DNA of 64,000 nucleotides from Sipunculus nudus (Eukaryota > Annelida > Sipuncula > Golfingiida > Sipunculidae). The notes beneath the pieces are model-generated. The model saw only the letters and a program-made list of their open reading frames with translations. It was not told where the DNA came from and made no database searches. Positions 34,681-48,694 of the stretch are shown piece after piece. The stretch's first letter is position 1. Every line of letters begins with the position of its first letter. Made by a program: the position numbers and the translations under genes. The stretch lies in contig CM049316.1 in NCBI GenBank assembly GCA_026874595.1, forward strand, positions 18,191,839 to 18,255,838. Direction: 5' to 3'.

Positions 34681-37600
34681 TTGCTTGCCGGAATCAGAGA
34701 TTTCGACAAGTATGTTGATCAGTTCCGTTTGTTTGTTTGTCTGTATGTCCCCGCTCTACAGGCCACAATTTTGCACCAATCGTCCTGATACTTATAGATA
34801 GAGTGTATAATCGGTTCTTCTCGGAGCCTATTGTTTTTGGTCATGATCGGTCAAGGGTCAAGGTCAGGGTCACCAAAAAGCTCAAAAACGGTTTTTTCTT
34901 CATACCTTCGTCAAAAATAGCCGTAGGCACCTAATCTGTAGCCCGTTTTATTTGCCACTGCATGGCCACTTCCAACACTGCAAAATTGCCTCATTTCGCT
35001 GTTACCATGGTTACGCAATTTTGGGGAGAAATCATGGAATTTCGTGATATTTTTCAAATTTGCAGCAATTTTACTGATTCTGAGATATTTTATGTAACAT
35101 AAGAATATCTCGAAACGGGTTTTTCAGATTTTGGAAATGGCCGCCAGGGGGCGTTGCAGATGAAAAAACATGAAAATTTGTTTTGGTGCTATACCTCCAG
35201 AACTATTAAACATTGGGCCATTTCCATCACAGCACCTTAAACTAGGGTCCATGGGCTTATTTTTGCGCATAGGTGCCAAAGTGCGCTATTGCCAGATTTC
35301 TCTATTTTTGGGGTAAAACCTTTGAATTTTGAAAATATGCAGTTTTCAGCTTCTAACTCTGTCAGTTTTTATGCTAGAGAGGTCAAAATTTTTGCATCTT
35401 GTAGCCCTTGGTGAGTTCTCGGTGATCCAACCAAAAATCTTGCAAAATCCCGCACCGTTTCTCGTCGAATGAGATTTCGCGATTTCACGGTGACATGCCC
35501 TATAGGCCACAGATATGCAGGCATCCTTTTGAAACTGATACATGTTACGTCATACACTAATATCTCGAAAGCAATTGTTCAGTTTTTGGAAAATTACCGC
35601 TAGGGGGCGCTGCACTGCAACCCCGTACCTACTATCATTGTTTAACCATATCTCCAAAACTACACATTTTAGGTACATAAACTGTACACCATATGAATTG
35701 GCGTTTCATGGCCTTTCTGCCCATGACCTCTTTTGTTTAATCATACACGGTCCCCGCAAATTTTAGCAACTTTGTAAAAATTAAAACCCGCATGCACAAA
35801 TACATATGCCATCACGCATGCATGCACGCGTTTTAGTATGAAAGACAGACACGCTTTCCCGTGACTGCAAAAATTATAGCGTTCGCCGTATAAAATAAGT
35901 GACCACAGGCACTCTTTGCGGGCCGGTTTGCCATTTCTGTCGCGTTATAGTTTATTGCTTGCCGGAATCAGAGATTTCGACAAGTATGTTGATCAGTTCC
36001 GTTTGTTTGTTTGTCTGTATGTCCCCGCTCTACAGGCCACAATTTTGCACCAATCGTCCTGATACTTATAGATAGAGTGTATAATCGGTTCTTCTCGGAG
36101 CCTATTGTTTTTGGTCATGATCGGTCAAGGGTCAAGGTCAGGGTCACCAAAAAGCTCAAAAACGGTTTTTTCTTCATACCTTCGTCAAAAATAGCCGTAG
36201 GCACCTAATCTGTAGCCCGTTTTATTTGCCACTGCATGGCCACTTCCAACACTGCAAAATTGCCTCATTTCGCTGTTACCATGGTTACGCAATTTTGGGC
36301 AGAAATCATGGAATTTCGTGATATTTTTCAAATTTGCAGCAATTTTACTGATTCTGAGATATTTTATGTAACATAAGAATATCTCGAAACGGGTTTTTCA
36401 GATTTTGGAAATGGCCGCCAGGGGGCGTTGCAGATGAAAAAACATGAAAATTTGTTTTGGTGCTATACCTCCAGAACTATTAAACATTGGGCCATTTCCA
36501 TCACAGCACCTTAAACTAGGGTCCATGGGCTTATTTTTGCGCATAGGTGCCTAAGTGCGCTATTGCCAGATTTCTCTATTTTTGGGGTAAAACCTTTGAA
36601 TTTTGAAAATATGCAGTTTTCAGCTTCTAACTCTGTCAGTTTTTATGCTAGAGAGGTCAAAATTTTTGCATCTTGTAGCCCTTGGTGAGTTCTCGGTGAT
36701 CCAACCAAAAATCTTGCAAAATCTCGCACCGTTTCTCGTCGAATGAGATTTCGCGATTTCACGGTGACATGCCCTATAGGCCACAGATATGCAGGCATCC
36801 TTTTGAAACTGATACATGTTACGTCATACACTAATATCTCGAAAGCAATTGTTCAGTTTTTGGAAAATTACCGCTAGGGGGCGCTGCACTGCAACCCCGT
36901 ACCTACTATCATTGTTTAACCATATCTCCAAAACTACACATTTTAGGTACATAAACTGTACACCATATGAATTGGCGTTTCATGGCCTTTCTGCCCATGA
37001 CCTCTTTTGTTTAATCATACACGGTCCCCGCAAATTTTAGCAACTTTGTAAAAATTAAAACCCGCATGCACAAATACATATGCCATCACGCATGCATGCA
37101 CGCGTTTTAGTATGAAAGACAGACACGCTTTCCCGTGACTGCAAAAATTATAGCGTTCGCCGTATAAAATAAGTGACCACAGGCACTCTTTGCGGGCCGG
37201 TTTGCCATTTCTGTCGCGTTATAGTTTATTGCTTGCCGGAATCAGAGATTTCGACAAGTATGTTGATCAGTTCCGTTTGTTTGTTTGTCTGTATGTCCCC
37301 GCTCTACAGGCCACAATTTTGCACCAATCGTCCTGATACTTATAGATAGAGTGTATAATCGGTTCTTCTCGGAGCCTATTGTTTTTGGTCATGATCGGTC
37401 AAGGGTCAAGGTCAGGGTCACCAAAAAGCTCAAAAACGGTTTTTTCTTCATACCTTCGTCAAAAATAGCCGTAGGCACCTAATCTGTAGCCCGTTTTATT
37501 TGCCACTGCATGGCCACTTCCAACACTGCAAAATTGCCTCATTTCGCTGTTACCATGGTTACGCAATTTTGGGGAGAAATCATGGAATTTCGTGATATTT

Positions 37601-39776
37601 TTCAAATTTGCAGCAATTTTACTGATTCTGAGATATTTTATGTAACATAAGAATATCTCGAAACGGGTTTTTCAGATTTTGGAAATGGCCGCCAGGGGGC
37701 GTTGCAGATGAAAAAACATGAAAATTTGTTTTGGTGCTATACCTCCAGAACTATTAAACATTGGGCCATTTCCATCACAGCACCTTAAACTAGGGTCCAT
37801 GGGCTTATTTTTGCGCATAGGTGCCAAAGTGCGCTATTGCCAGATTTCTCTATTTTTGGGGTAAAACCTTTGAATTTTGAAAATATGCAGTTTTCAGCTT
37901 CTAACTCTGTCAGTTTTTATGCTAGAGAGGTCAAAATTTTTGCATCTTGTAGCCCTTGGTGAGTTCTCGGTGATCCAACCAAAAATCTTGCAAAATCCCG
38001 CACCGTTTCTCGTCGAATGAGATTTCGCGATTTCACGGTGACATGCCCTATAGGCCACAGATATGCAGGCATCCTTTTGAAACTGATACATGTTACGTCA
38101 TACACTAATATCTCGAAAGCAATTGTTCAGTTTTTGGAAAATTACCGCTAGGGGGCGCTGCACTGCAACCCCGTACCTACTATCATTGTTTAACCATATC
38201 TCCAAAACTACACATTTTAGGTACATAAACTGTACACCATATGAATTGGCGTTTCATGGCCTTTCTGCCCATGACCTCTTTTGTTTAATCATACACGGTC
38301 CCCGCAAATTTTAGCAACTTTGTAAAAATTAAAACCCGCATGCACAAATACATATGCCATCACGCATGCATGCACGCGTTTTAGTATGAAAGACAGACAC
38401 GCTTTCCCGTGACTGCAAAAATTATAGCGTTCGCCGTATAAAATAAGTGACCACAGGCACTCTTTGCGGGCCGGTTTGCCATTTCTGTCGCGTTATAGTT
38501 TATTGCTTGCCGGAATCAGAGATTTCGACAAGTATGTTGATCAGTTCCGTTTGTTTGTTTGTCTGTATGTCCCCGCTCTACAGGCCACAATTTTGCACCA
38601 ATCGTCCTGATACTTATAGATAGAGTGTATAATCGGTTCTTCTCGGAGCCTATTGTTTTTGGTCATGATCGGTCAAGGGTCAAGGTCAGGGTCACCAAAA
38701 AGCTCAAAAACGGTTTTTTCTTCATACCTTCGTCAAAAATAGCCGTAGGCACCTAATCTGTAGCCCGTTTTATTTGCCACTGCATGGCCACTTCCAACAC
38801 TGCAAAATTGCCTCATTTCGCTGTTACCATGGTTACGCAATTTTGGGGAGAAATCATGGAATTTCGTGATATTTTTCAAATTTGCAGCAATTTTACTGAT
38901 TCTGAGATATTTTATGTAACATAAGAATATCTCGAAACGGGTTTTTCAGATTTTGGAAATGGCCGCCAGGGGGCGTTGCAGATGAAAAAACATGAAAATT
39001 TGTTTTGGTGCTATACCTCCAGAACTATTAAACATTGGGCCATTTCCATCACAGCACCTTAAACTAGGGTCCATGGGCTTATTTTTGCGCATAGGTGCCT
39101 AAGTGCGCTATTGCCAGATTTCTCTATTTTTGGGGTAAAACCTTTGAATTTTGAAAATATGCAGTTTTCAGCTTCTAACTCTGTCAGTTTTTATGCTAGA
39201 GAGGTCAAAATTTTTGCATCTTGTAGCCCTTGGTGAGTTCTCGGTGATCCAACCAAAAATCTTGCAAAATCTCGCACCGTTTCTCGTCGAATGAGATTTC
39301 GCGATTTCACGGTGACATGCCCTATAGGCCACAGATATGCAGGCATCCTTTTGAAACTGATACATGTTACGTCATACACTAATATCTCGAAAGCAATTGT
39401 TCAGTTTTTGGAAAATTACCGCTAGGGGGCGCTGCACTGCAACCCCGTACCTACTATCATTGTTTAACCATATCTCCAAAACTACACATTTTAGGTACAT
39501 AAACTGTACACCATATGAATTGGCGTTTCATGGCCTTTCTGCCCATGACCTCTTTTGTTTAATCATACACGGTCCCCGCAAATTTTAGCAACTTTGTAAA
39601 AATTAAAACCCGCATGCACAAATACATATGCCATCACGCATGCATGCACGCGTTTTAGTATGAAAGACAGACACGCTTTCCCGTGACTGCAAAAATTATA
39701 GCGTTCGCCGTATAAAATAAGTGACCACAGGCACTCTTTGCGGGCCGGTTTGCCATTTCTGTCGCGTTATAGTTTA
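34681..39776 (+). repeat. Dimeric higher-order segment (P-Q-P-Q)
   Basis: Units 1 and 3 carry C at 35,450 and 37,998 (CAAAATCCCG). Units 2 and 4 carry T at 36,552 and 39,100 (GCCTAAG). The marker pairs are each 2,548 bp apart, exactly two units. All four share GCATGCACGCG in the 3' part. Confidence 0.85.
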
Positions 39777-41050
39777 TTGCTTGCCGGAATCAGAGATTTC
39801 GACAAGTATGTTGATCAGTTCCATTTGTTTGTTTGTCTGTATGTCCCCGCTCTACAGGCCACAATTTTGCACCAATCGTCCTGATACTTATAGATAGAGT
39901 GTATAATCGGTTCTTCTCGGAGCCTATTGTTTTTGGTCATGATCGGTCAAGGGTCAAGGTCAGGGTCACCAAAAAGCTCAAAAACGGTTTTTTCTTCATA
40001 CCTTCGTCAAAAATAGCCGTAGGCACCTAATCTGTAGCCCGTTTTATTTGCCACTGCATGGCCACTTCCAACACTGCAAAATTGCCTCATTTCGCTGTTA
40101 CCATGGTTACGCAATTTTGGGGAGAAATCATGGAATTTCGTGATATTTTTCAAATTTGCAGCAATTTTACTGATTCTGAGATATTTTATGTAACATAAGA
40201 ATATCTCGAAACGGGTTTTTCAGATTTTGGAAATGGCCGCCAGGGGGCGTTGCAGATGAAAAAACATGAAAATTTGTTTTGGTGCTATACCTCCAGAACT
40301 ATTAAACATTGGGCCATTTCCATCACAGCACCTTAAACTAGGGTCCATGGGCTTATTTTTGCGCATAGGTGCCAAAGTGCGCTATTGCCAGATTTCTCTA
40401 TTTTTGGGGTAAAACCTTTGAATTTTGAAAATATGCAGTTTTCAGCTTCTAACTCTGTCAGTTTTTATGCTAGAGAGGTCAACATTTTTGCATCTTGTAG
40501 CCCTTGGTGAGTTCTCGGTGATCCAACCAAAAATCTTGCAAAATCTCGCACCGTTTCTCGTCGAATGAGATTTCGCGATTTCACGGTGACATGCCCTATA
40601 GGCCACAGATATGCAGGCATCCTTTTGAAACTGATACATGTTACGTCATACACTAATATCTCGAAAGCAATTGTTCAGTTTTTGGAAAATTACCGCTAGG
40701 GGGCGCTGCACTGCAACCCCGTACCTACTATCATTGTTTAACCATATCTCCAAAACTACACATTTTAGGTACATAAACTGTACACCATATGAATTGGCGT
40801 TTCATGGCCTTTCTGCCCATGACCTCTTTTGTTTAATCATACACGGTCCCCGCAAATTTTAGCAACTTTGTAAAAATTAAAACCCGCATGCACAAATACA
40901 TATGCCATCACGCATGCATTCACGCGTTTTAGTATGAAAGACAGACACGCTTTCCCGTGACTGCAAAAATTATAGCGTTCGCCGTATAAAATAAGTGACC
41001 ACAGGCACTCTTTGCGGGCCGGTTTGCCATTTCTGTCGCGTTATAGTTTA
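39777..41050 (+). repeat. Transition B unit
   Basis: This unit retains the GCGTTGCAG and CTCCAGAAC readings of the dimer segment but already has the GCATTCACG reading of the trimer segment. It also has private changes (C at 40,483; CCATTTG near 39,821). It marks the boundary between the two higher-order patterns. Confidence 0.8.
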
Positions 41051-44000
41051 TTGCTTGCCGGAATCAGAGATTTCGACAAGTATGTTGATCAGTTCCGTTT
41101 GTTTGTTTGTCTGTATGTCCCCGCTCTACAGGCCACAATTTTGCACCAATCGTCCTGAAACTTATAGATAGAGTGTATAATCGGTTCTTCTCGGAGCCTA
41201 TTGTTTTTGGTCATGATCGGTCAAGGGTCAAGGTCAGGGTCACCAAAAAGCTCAAAAACGGTTTTTTCTTCATACCTTCGTCAAAAATAGCCGTAGGCAC
41301 CTAATCTGTAGCCCGTTTTATTTGCCACTGCATGGCCACTTCCAACACTGCAAAATTGCCTCATTTCGCTGTTACCATGGTTACGCAATTTTGGGGAGAA
41401 ATCATGGAATTTCGTGATATTTTTCAAATTTGCAGCAATTTTACTGATTCTGAGATATTTTATGTAACATAAGAATATCTCGAAACGGGTTTTTCAGATT
41501 TTGGAAATGGCCGCCAGGGGGCGTGGCAGATGAAAAAACATGAAAATTTGTTTTGGTGCTATACCTCCACAACTATTAAACATTGGGCCATTTCCATCAC
41601 AGCACCTTAAACTAGGGTCCATGGGCTTACTTTTGCGCATAGGTGCCAAAGTGCGCTATTGCCAGATTTCCCTATTTTTGGGGTAAAACCTTTGAATTTT
41701 GAAAATATGCAGTTTTCAGCTTCTAACTCTGTCAGTTTTAATGCTAGAGAGGTCCAAATTTTTGCATCTTGTAGCCCTTGGTGAGTTCTCGGTGATCCAA
41801 CCAAAAATCTTGCAAAATCTCGCACCGTTTCTCGTCGAATGAGATTTCGCGATTTCACGGTGACATGCCCTATAGGCCACAGATATGCAGGCATCCTTTT
41901 GAAACTGATACATGTTACGTCATACACTAATATCTCGAAAGCAATTGTTCAGTTTTTGGAAAATTACCGCTAGGGGGCGCTGCACTGCAACCCCGTACCT
42001 ACTATCATTGTTTAATCATATCTCCAAAACTGCACATTTTAGGTACATAAACTGTACACCATATGAATTGGCGTTTCATGGCCTTTCTGCACATGACCTC
42101 TTTTGTTTAATCATACACGGTCCCCACAAATTTTAGCAACTTTGTAAAAATTAAAACCCGCATGCACAAATACATATGCCATCACGCATGCATTCACGCG
42201 TTTTAGTATGAAAGACAGACACGCTTTCCCGTGACTGCAAAAATTATAGCGTTCGCCGTATAAAATAAGTGACCACAGGCACTCTTTGCGGGCCGGTTTG
42301 CCATTTCTGTCGCGTTATAGTTTATTGCTTGCCGGAATCAGAGATTTCAACAAGTATGTTGATCAGTTCCGTTTGTTTGTTTGTCTGTATGTCCCCGCTC
42401 TACAGGCCACAATTTTGCACCAATCGTCCTGAAACTTATAGATAGAGTGTATAATCGGTTCTTCTCGGAGCCTATTGTTTTTGGTCATGATCGGTCAAGG
42501 GTCAAGGTCAGGGTCACCAAAAAGCTCAAAAACGGTTTTTTCTTCATACCTTCGTCAAAAATAGCCGTAGGCACCTAATCTGTAGCCCGTTTTATTTGCC
42601 ACTGCATGGCCACTTCCAACACTGCAAAATTGCCTCATTTCGCTGTTACCATGGTTACGCAATTTTGGGGAGAAATCATGGAATTTCGTGATATTTTTCA
42701 AATTTGCAGCAATTTTACTGATTCTGAGATATTTTATGTAACATAAGAATATCTCGAAACGGGTTTTTCAGATTTTGGAAATGGCCGCCAGGGGGCGTGG
42801 CAGATGAAAAAACATGAAAATTTGTTTTGGTGCTATACCTCCACAACTATTAAACATTGGGCCATTTCCATCACAGCACCTTAAACTAGGGTCCATGGGC
42901 TTATTTTTGCGCATAGGTGCCAAAGTGCGCTATTGCCAGATTTCCCTATTTTTGGGGTAAAACCTTTGAATTTTGAAAATATGCAGTTTTCAGCTTCTAA
43001 CTCTGTCAGTTTTAATGCTAGAGAGGTCCAAATTTTTGCATCTTGTAGCCCTTGGTGAGTTCTCGGTGATCCAACCAAAAATCTTGCAAAATCTCGCACC
43101 GTTTCTCGTCGAATGAGATTTCGCGATTTCACGGTGACATGCCCTATAGGCCACAGATATGCAGGCATCCTTTTGAAACTGATACATGTTACGTCATACA
43201 CTAATATCTCGAAAGCAATTGTTCAGTTTTTGGAAAATTACCGCTAGGGGGCGCTGCACTGCAACCCCGTACCTACTATCATTGTTTAATCATATCTCCA
43301 AAACTACACATTTTAGGTACATAAACTGTACACCATATGAATTGGCGTTTCATGGCCTTTCTGCACATGACCTCTTTTGTTTAATCATACACGGCCCCCA
43401 CAAATTTTAGCAACTTTCTAAAAATTAAAACCCGCATGCACAAATACATATGCCATCACGCATGCATTCACGCGTTTTAGTATGAAAGACAGACACGCTT
43501 TCCCGTGACTGCAAAAATTATAGCGTTCGCCGTATAAAATAAGTGACCACAGGCACTCTTTGCGGGCCGGTTTGCCATTTCTGTCGCGTTATAGTTTATT
43601 GCTTGCCGGAATCAGAGATTTCGACAAGTATGTTGATCAGTTCCGTTTGTTTGTTTGTCTGTATGTCCCCGCTCTACAGGCCACAATTTTGCACCAATCG
43701 TCCTGAAACTTATAGATAGAGTGTATAATCGGTTCTTCTCGGAGCCTATTGTTTTTGGTCATGATCGGTCAAGGGTCAAGGTCAGGGTCACCAAAAAGCT
43801 CAAAAACGGTTTTTTCTTCATACCTTCGTCAAAAATAGCCGTAGGCACCTAATCTGTAGCCCGTTTTATTTGCCACTGCATGGCCACTTCCAACACTGCA
43901 AAATTGCCTCATTTCGCTGTTACCATGGTTACGCAATTTTGGGGAGAAATCATGGAATTTCGTGATATTTTTCAAATTTGCAGCAATTTTACTGATTCTG

Positions 44001-47000
44001 AGATATTTTATGTAACATAAGAATATCTCGAAACGGGTTTTTCAGATTTTGGAAATGGCCGCCAGGGGGCGTGGCAGATGAAAAAACATGAAAATTTGTT
44101 TTGGTGCTATACCTCCACAACTATTAAACATTGGGCCATTTCCATCACAGCACCTTAAACTAGGGTCCATGGGCTTATTTTTGCGCATAGGTGCCAAAGT
44201 GCGCTATTGCCAGATTTCCCTATTTTTGGGGTAAAACCTTTGAATTTTGAAAATATGCAGTTTTCAGCTTCTAACTCTGTCAGTTTTAATGCTAGAGAGG
44301 TCCAAATTTTTGCATCTTGTAGCCCTTGGTGAGTTCTCGGTGATCCAACCAAAAATCTTGCAAAATCTCGCACCGTTTCTCGTCGAATGAGATTTCGCGA
44401 TTTCACGGTGACATGCCCTATAGGCCACAGATATGCAGGCATCCTTTTGAAACTGATACATGTTACGTCATACACTAATATCTCGAAAGCAATTGTTCAG
44501 TTTTTGGAAAATTACCGCTAGGGGGCGCTGCACTGCAACCCCGTACCTACTATCATTGTTTAATCATATCTCCAAAACTACACATTTTAGGTACATAAAC
44601 TGTACACCATATGAATTGGCGTTTCATGGCCTTTCTGCACATGACCTCTTTTGTTTAATCATACACGGTCCCCACAAATTTTAGCAACTTTGTAAAAATT
44701 AAAACCCGCATGCACAAATACATATGCCATCACGCATGCATTCACGCGTTTTAGTATGAAAGACAGACACGCTTTCCCGTGACTGCAAAAATTATAGCGT
44801 TCGCCGTATAAAATAAGTGACCACAGGCACTCTTTGCGGGCCGGTTTGCCATTTCTGTCGCGTTATAGTTTATTGCTTGCCGGAATCAGAGATTTCGACA
44901 AGTATGTTGATCAGTTCCGTTTGTTTGTTTGTCTGTATGTCCCCGCTCTACAGGCCACAATTTTGCACCAATCGTCCTGAAACTTATAGATAGAGTGTAT
45001 AATCGGTTCTTCTCGGAGCCTATTGTTTTTGGTCATGATCGGTCAAGGGTCAAGGTCAGGGTCACCAAAAAGCTCAAAAACGGTTTTTTCTTCATACCTT
45101 CGTCAAAAATAGCCGTAGGCACCTAATCTGTAGCCCGTTTTATTTGCCACTGCATGGCCACTTCCAACACTGCAAAATTGCCTCATTTCGCTGTTACCAT
45201 GGTTACGCAATTTTGGGGAGAAATCATGGAATTTCGTGATATTTTTCAAATTTGCAGCAATTTTACTGATTCTGAGATATTTTATGTAACATAAGAATAT
45301 CTCGAAACGGGTTTTTCAGATTTTGGAAATGGCCGCCAGGGGGCGTGGCAGATGAAAAAACATGAAAATTTGTTTTGGTGCTATACCTCCACAACTATTA
45401 AACATTGGGCCATTTCCATCACAGCACCTTAAACTAGGGTCCATGGGCTTATTTTTGCGCATAGGTGCCAAAGTGCGCTATTGCCAGATTTCCCTATTTT
45501 TGGGGTAAAACCTTTGAATTTTGAAAATATGCAGTTTTCAGCTTCTAACTCTGTCAGTTTTAATGCTAGAGAGGTCCAAATTTTTGCATCTTGTAGCCCT
45601 TGGTGAGTTCTCGGTGATCCAACCAAAAATCTTGCAAAATCTCGCACCGTTTCTCGTCGAATGAGATTTCGCGATTTCACGGTGACATGCCCTATAGGCC
45701 ACAGATATGCAGGCATCCTTTTGAAACTGATACATGTTACGTCATACACTAATATCTCGAAAGCAATTGTTCAGTTTTTGGAAAATTACCGCTAGGGGGC
45801 GCTGCACTGCAACCCCGTACCTACTATCATTGTTTAATCATATCTCCAAAACTGCACATTTTAGGTACATAAACTGTACACCATATGAATTGGCGTTTCA
45901 TGGCCTTTCTGCACATGACCTCTTTTGTTTAATCATACACGGTCCCCACAAATTTTAGCAACTTTGTAAAAATTAAAACCCGCATGCACAAATACATATG
46001 CCATCACGCATGCATTCACGCGTTTTAGTATGAAAGACAGACACGCTTTCCCGTGACTGCAAAAATTATAGCGTTCGCCGTATAAAATAAGTGACCACAG
46101 GCACTCTTTGCGGGCCGGTTTGCCATTTCTGTCGCGTTATAGTTTATTGCTTGCCGGAATCAGAGATTTCAACAAGTATGTTGATCAGTTCCGTTTGTTT
46201 GTTTGTCTGTATGTCCCCGCTCTACAGGCCACAATTTTGCACCAATCGTCCTGAAACTTATAGATAGAGTGTATAATCGGTTCTTCTCGGAGCCTATTGT
46301 TTTTGGTCATGATCGGTCAAGGGTCAAGGTCAGGGTCACCAAAAAGCTCAAAAACGGTTTTTTCTTCATACCTTCGTCAAAAATAGCCGTAGGCACCTAA
46401 TCTGTAGCCCGTTTTATTTGCCACTGCATGGCCACTTCCAACACTGCAAAATTGCCTCATTTCGCTGTTACCATGGTTACGCAATTTTGGGGAGAAATCA
46501 TGGAATTTCGTGATATTTTTCAAATTTGCAGCAATTTTACTGATTCTGAGATATTTTATGTAACATAAGAATATCTCGAAACGGGTTTTTCAGATTTTGG
46601 AAATGGCCGCCAGGGGGCGTGGCAGATGAAAAAACATGAAAATTTGTTTTGGTGCTATACCTCCACAACTATTAAACATTGGGCCATTTCCATCACAGCA
46701 CCTTAAACTAGGGTCCATGGGCTTATTTTTGCGCATAGGTGCCAAAGTGCGCTATTGCCAGATTTCCCTATTTTTGGGGTAAAACCTTTGAATTTTGAAA
46801 ATATGCAGTTTTCAGCTTCTAACTCTGTCAGTTTTAATGCTAGAGAGGTCCAAATTTTTGCATCTTGTAGCCCTTGGTGAGTTCTCGGTGATCCAACCAA
46901 AAATCTTGCAAAATCTCGCACCGTTTCTCGTCGAATGAGATTTCGCGATTTCACGGTGACATGCCCTATAGGCCACAGATATGCAGGCATCCTTTTGAAA

Positions 47001-48694
47001 CTGATACATGTTACGTCATACACTAATATCTCGAAAGCAATTGTTCAGTTTTTGGAAAATTACCGCTAGGGGGCGCTGCACTGCAACCCCGTACCTACTA
47101 TCATTGTTTAATCATATCTCCAAAACTACACATTTTAGGTACATAAACTGTACACCATATGAATTGGCGTTTCATGGCCTTTCTGCACATGACCTCTTTT
47201 GTTTAATCATACACGGCCCCCACAAATTTTAGCAACTTTCTAAAAATTAAAACCCGCATGCACAAATACATATGCCATCACGCATGCATTCACGCGTTTT
47301 AGTATGAAAGACAGACACGCTTTCCCGTGACTGCAAAAATTATAGCGTTCGCCGTATAAAATAAGTGACCACAGGCACTCTTTGCGGGCCGGTTTGCCAT
47401 TTCTGTCGCGTTATAGTTTATTGCTTGCCGGAATCAGAGATTTCGACAAGTATGTTGATCAGTTCCGTTTGTTTGTTTGTCTGTATGTCCCCGCTCTACA
47501 GGCCACAATTTTGCACCAATCGTCCTGAAACTTATAGATAGAGTGTATAATCGGTTCTTCTCGGAGCCTATTGTTTTTGGTCATGATCGGTCAAGGGTCA
47601 AGGTCAGGGTCACCAAAAAGCTCAAAAACGGTTTTTTCTTCATACCTTCGTCAAAAATAGCCGTAGGCACCTAATCTGTAGCCCGTTTTATTTGCCACTG
47701 CATGGCCACTTCCAACACTGCAAAATTGCCTCATTTCGCTGTTACCATGGTTACGCAATTTTGGGGAGAAATCATGGAATTTCGTGATATTTTTCAAATT
47801 TGCAGCAATTTTACTGATTCTGAGATATTTTATGTAACATAAGAATATCTCGAAACGGGTTTTTCAGATTTTGGAAATGGCCGCCAGGGGGCGTGGCAGA
47901 TGAAAAAACATGAAAATTTGTTTTGGTGCTATACCTCCACAACTATTAAACATTGGGCCATTTCCATCACAGCACCTTAAACTAGGGTCCATGGGCTTAT
48001 TTTTGCGCATAGGTGCCAAAGTGCGCTATTGCCAGATTTCCCTATTTTTGGGGTAAAACCTTTGAATTTTGAAAATATGCAGTTTTCAGCTTCTAACTCT
48101 GTCAGTTTTAATGCTAGAGAGGTCCAAATTTTTGCATCTTGTAGCCCTTGGTGAGTTCTCGGTGATCCAACCAAAAATCTTGCAAAATCTCGCACCGTTT
48201 CTCGTCGAATGAGATTTCGCGATTTCACGGTGACATGCCCTATAGGCCACAGATATGCAGGCATCCTTTTGAAACTGATACATGTTACGTCATACACTAA
48301 TATCTCGAAAGCAATTGTTCAGTTTTTGGAAAATTACCGCTAGGGGGCGCTGCACTGCAACCCCGTACCTACTATCATTGTTTAATCATATCTCCAAAAC
48401 TACACATTTTAGGTACATAAACTGTACACCATATGAATTGGCGTTTCATGGCCTTTCTGCACATGACCTCTTTTGTTTAATCATACACGGTCCCCACAAA
48501 TTTTAGCAACTTTGTAAAAATTAAAACCCGCATGCACAAATACATATGCCATCACGCATGCATTCACGCGTTTTAGTATGAAAGACAGACACGCTTTCCC
48601 GTGACTGCAAAAATTATAGCGTTCGCCGTATAAAATAAGTGACCACAGGCACTCTTTGCGGGCCGGTTTGCCATTTCTGTCGCGTTATAGTTTA
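41051..48694 (+). repeat. Trimeric higher-order segment (X-Y-Z twice, 3,822-bp period)
   Basis: X units carry G at 42,032 and 45,854. Y units carry A at 42,349 and 46,171 and C at 43,395/43,418 and 47,217/47,240. Z units carry none of these. Every marker recurs after exactly 3,822 bp. X copy 1 has a private C (CTTACTTTTG near 41,630). Confidence 0.88.

Noticed and set aside
41051-48694. Centromere identification from the higher-order repeats
   Set aside because: Higher-order structure alone is not specific. Unit length, motif content and nearby diverged families do not prove centromere identity without CENP-A data or cytogenetics.
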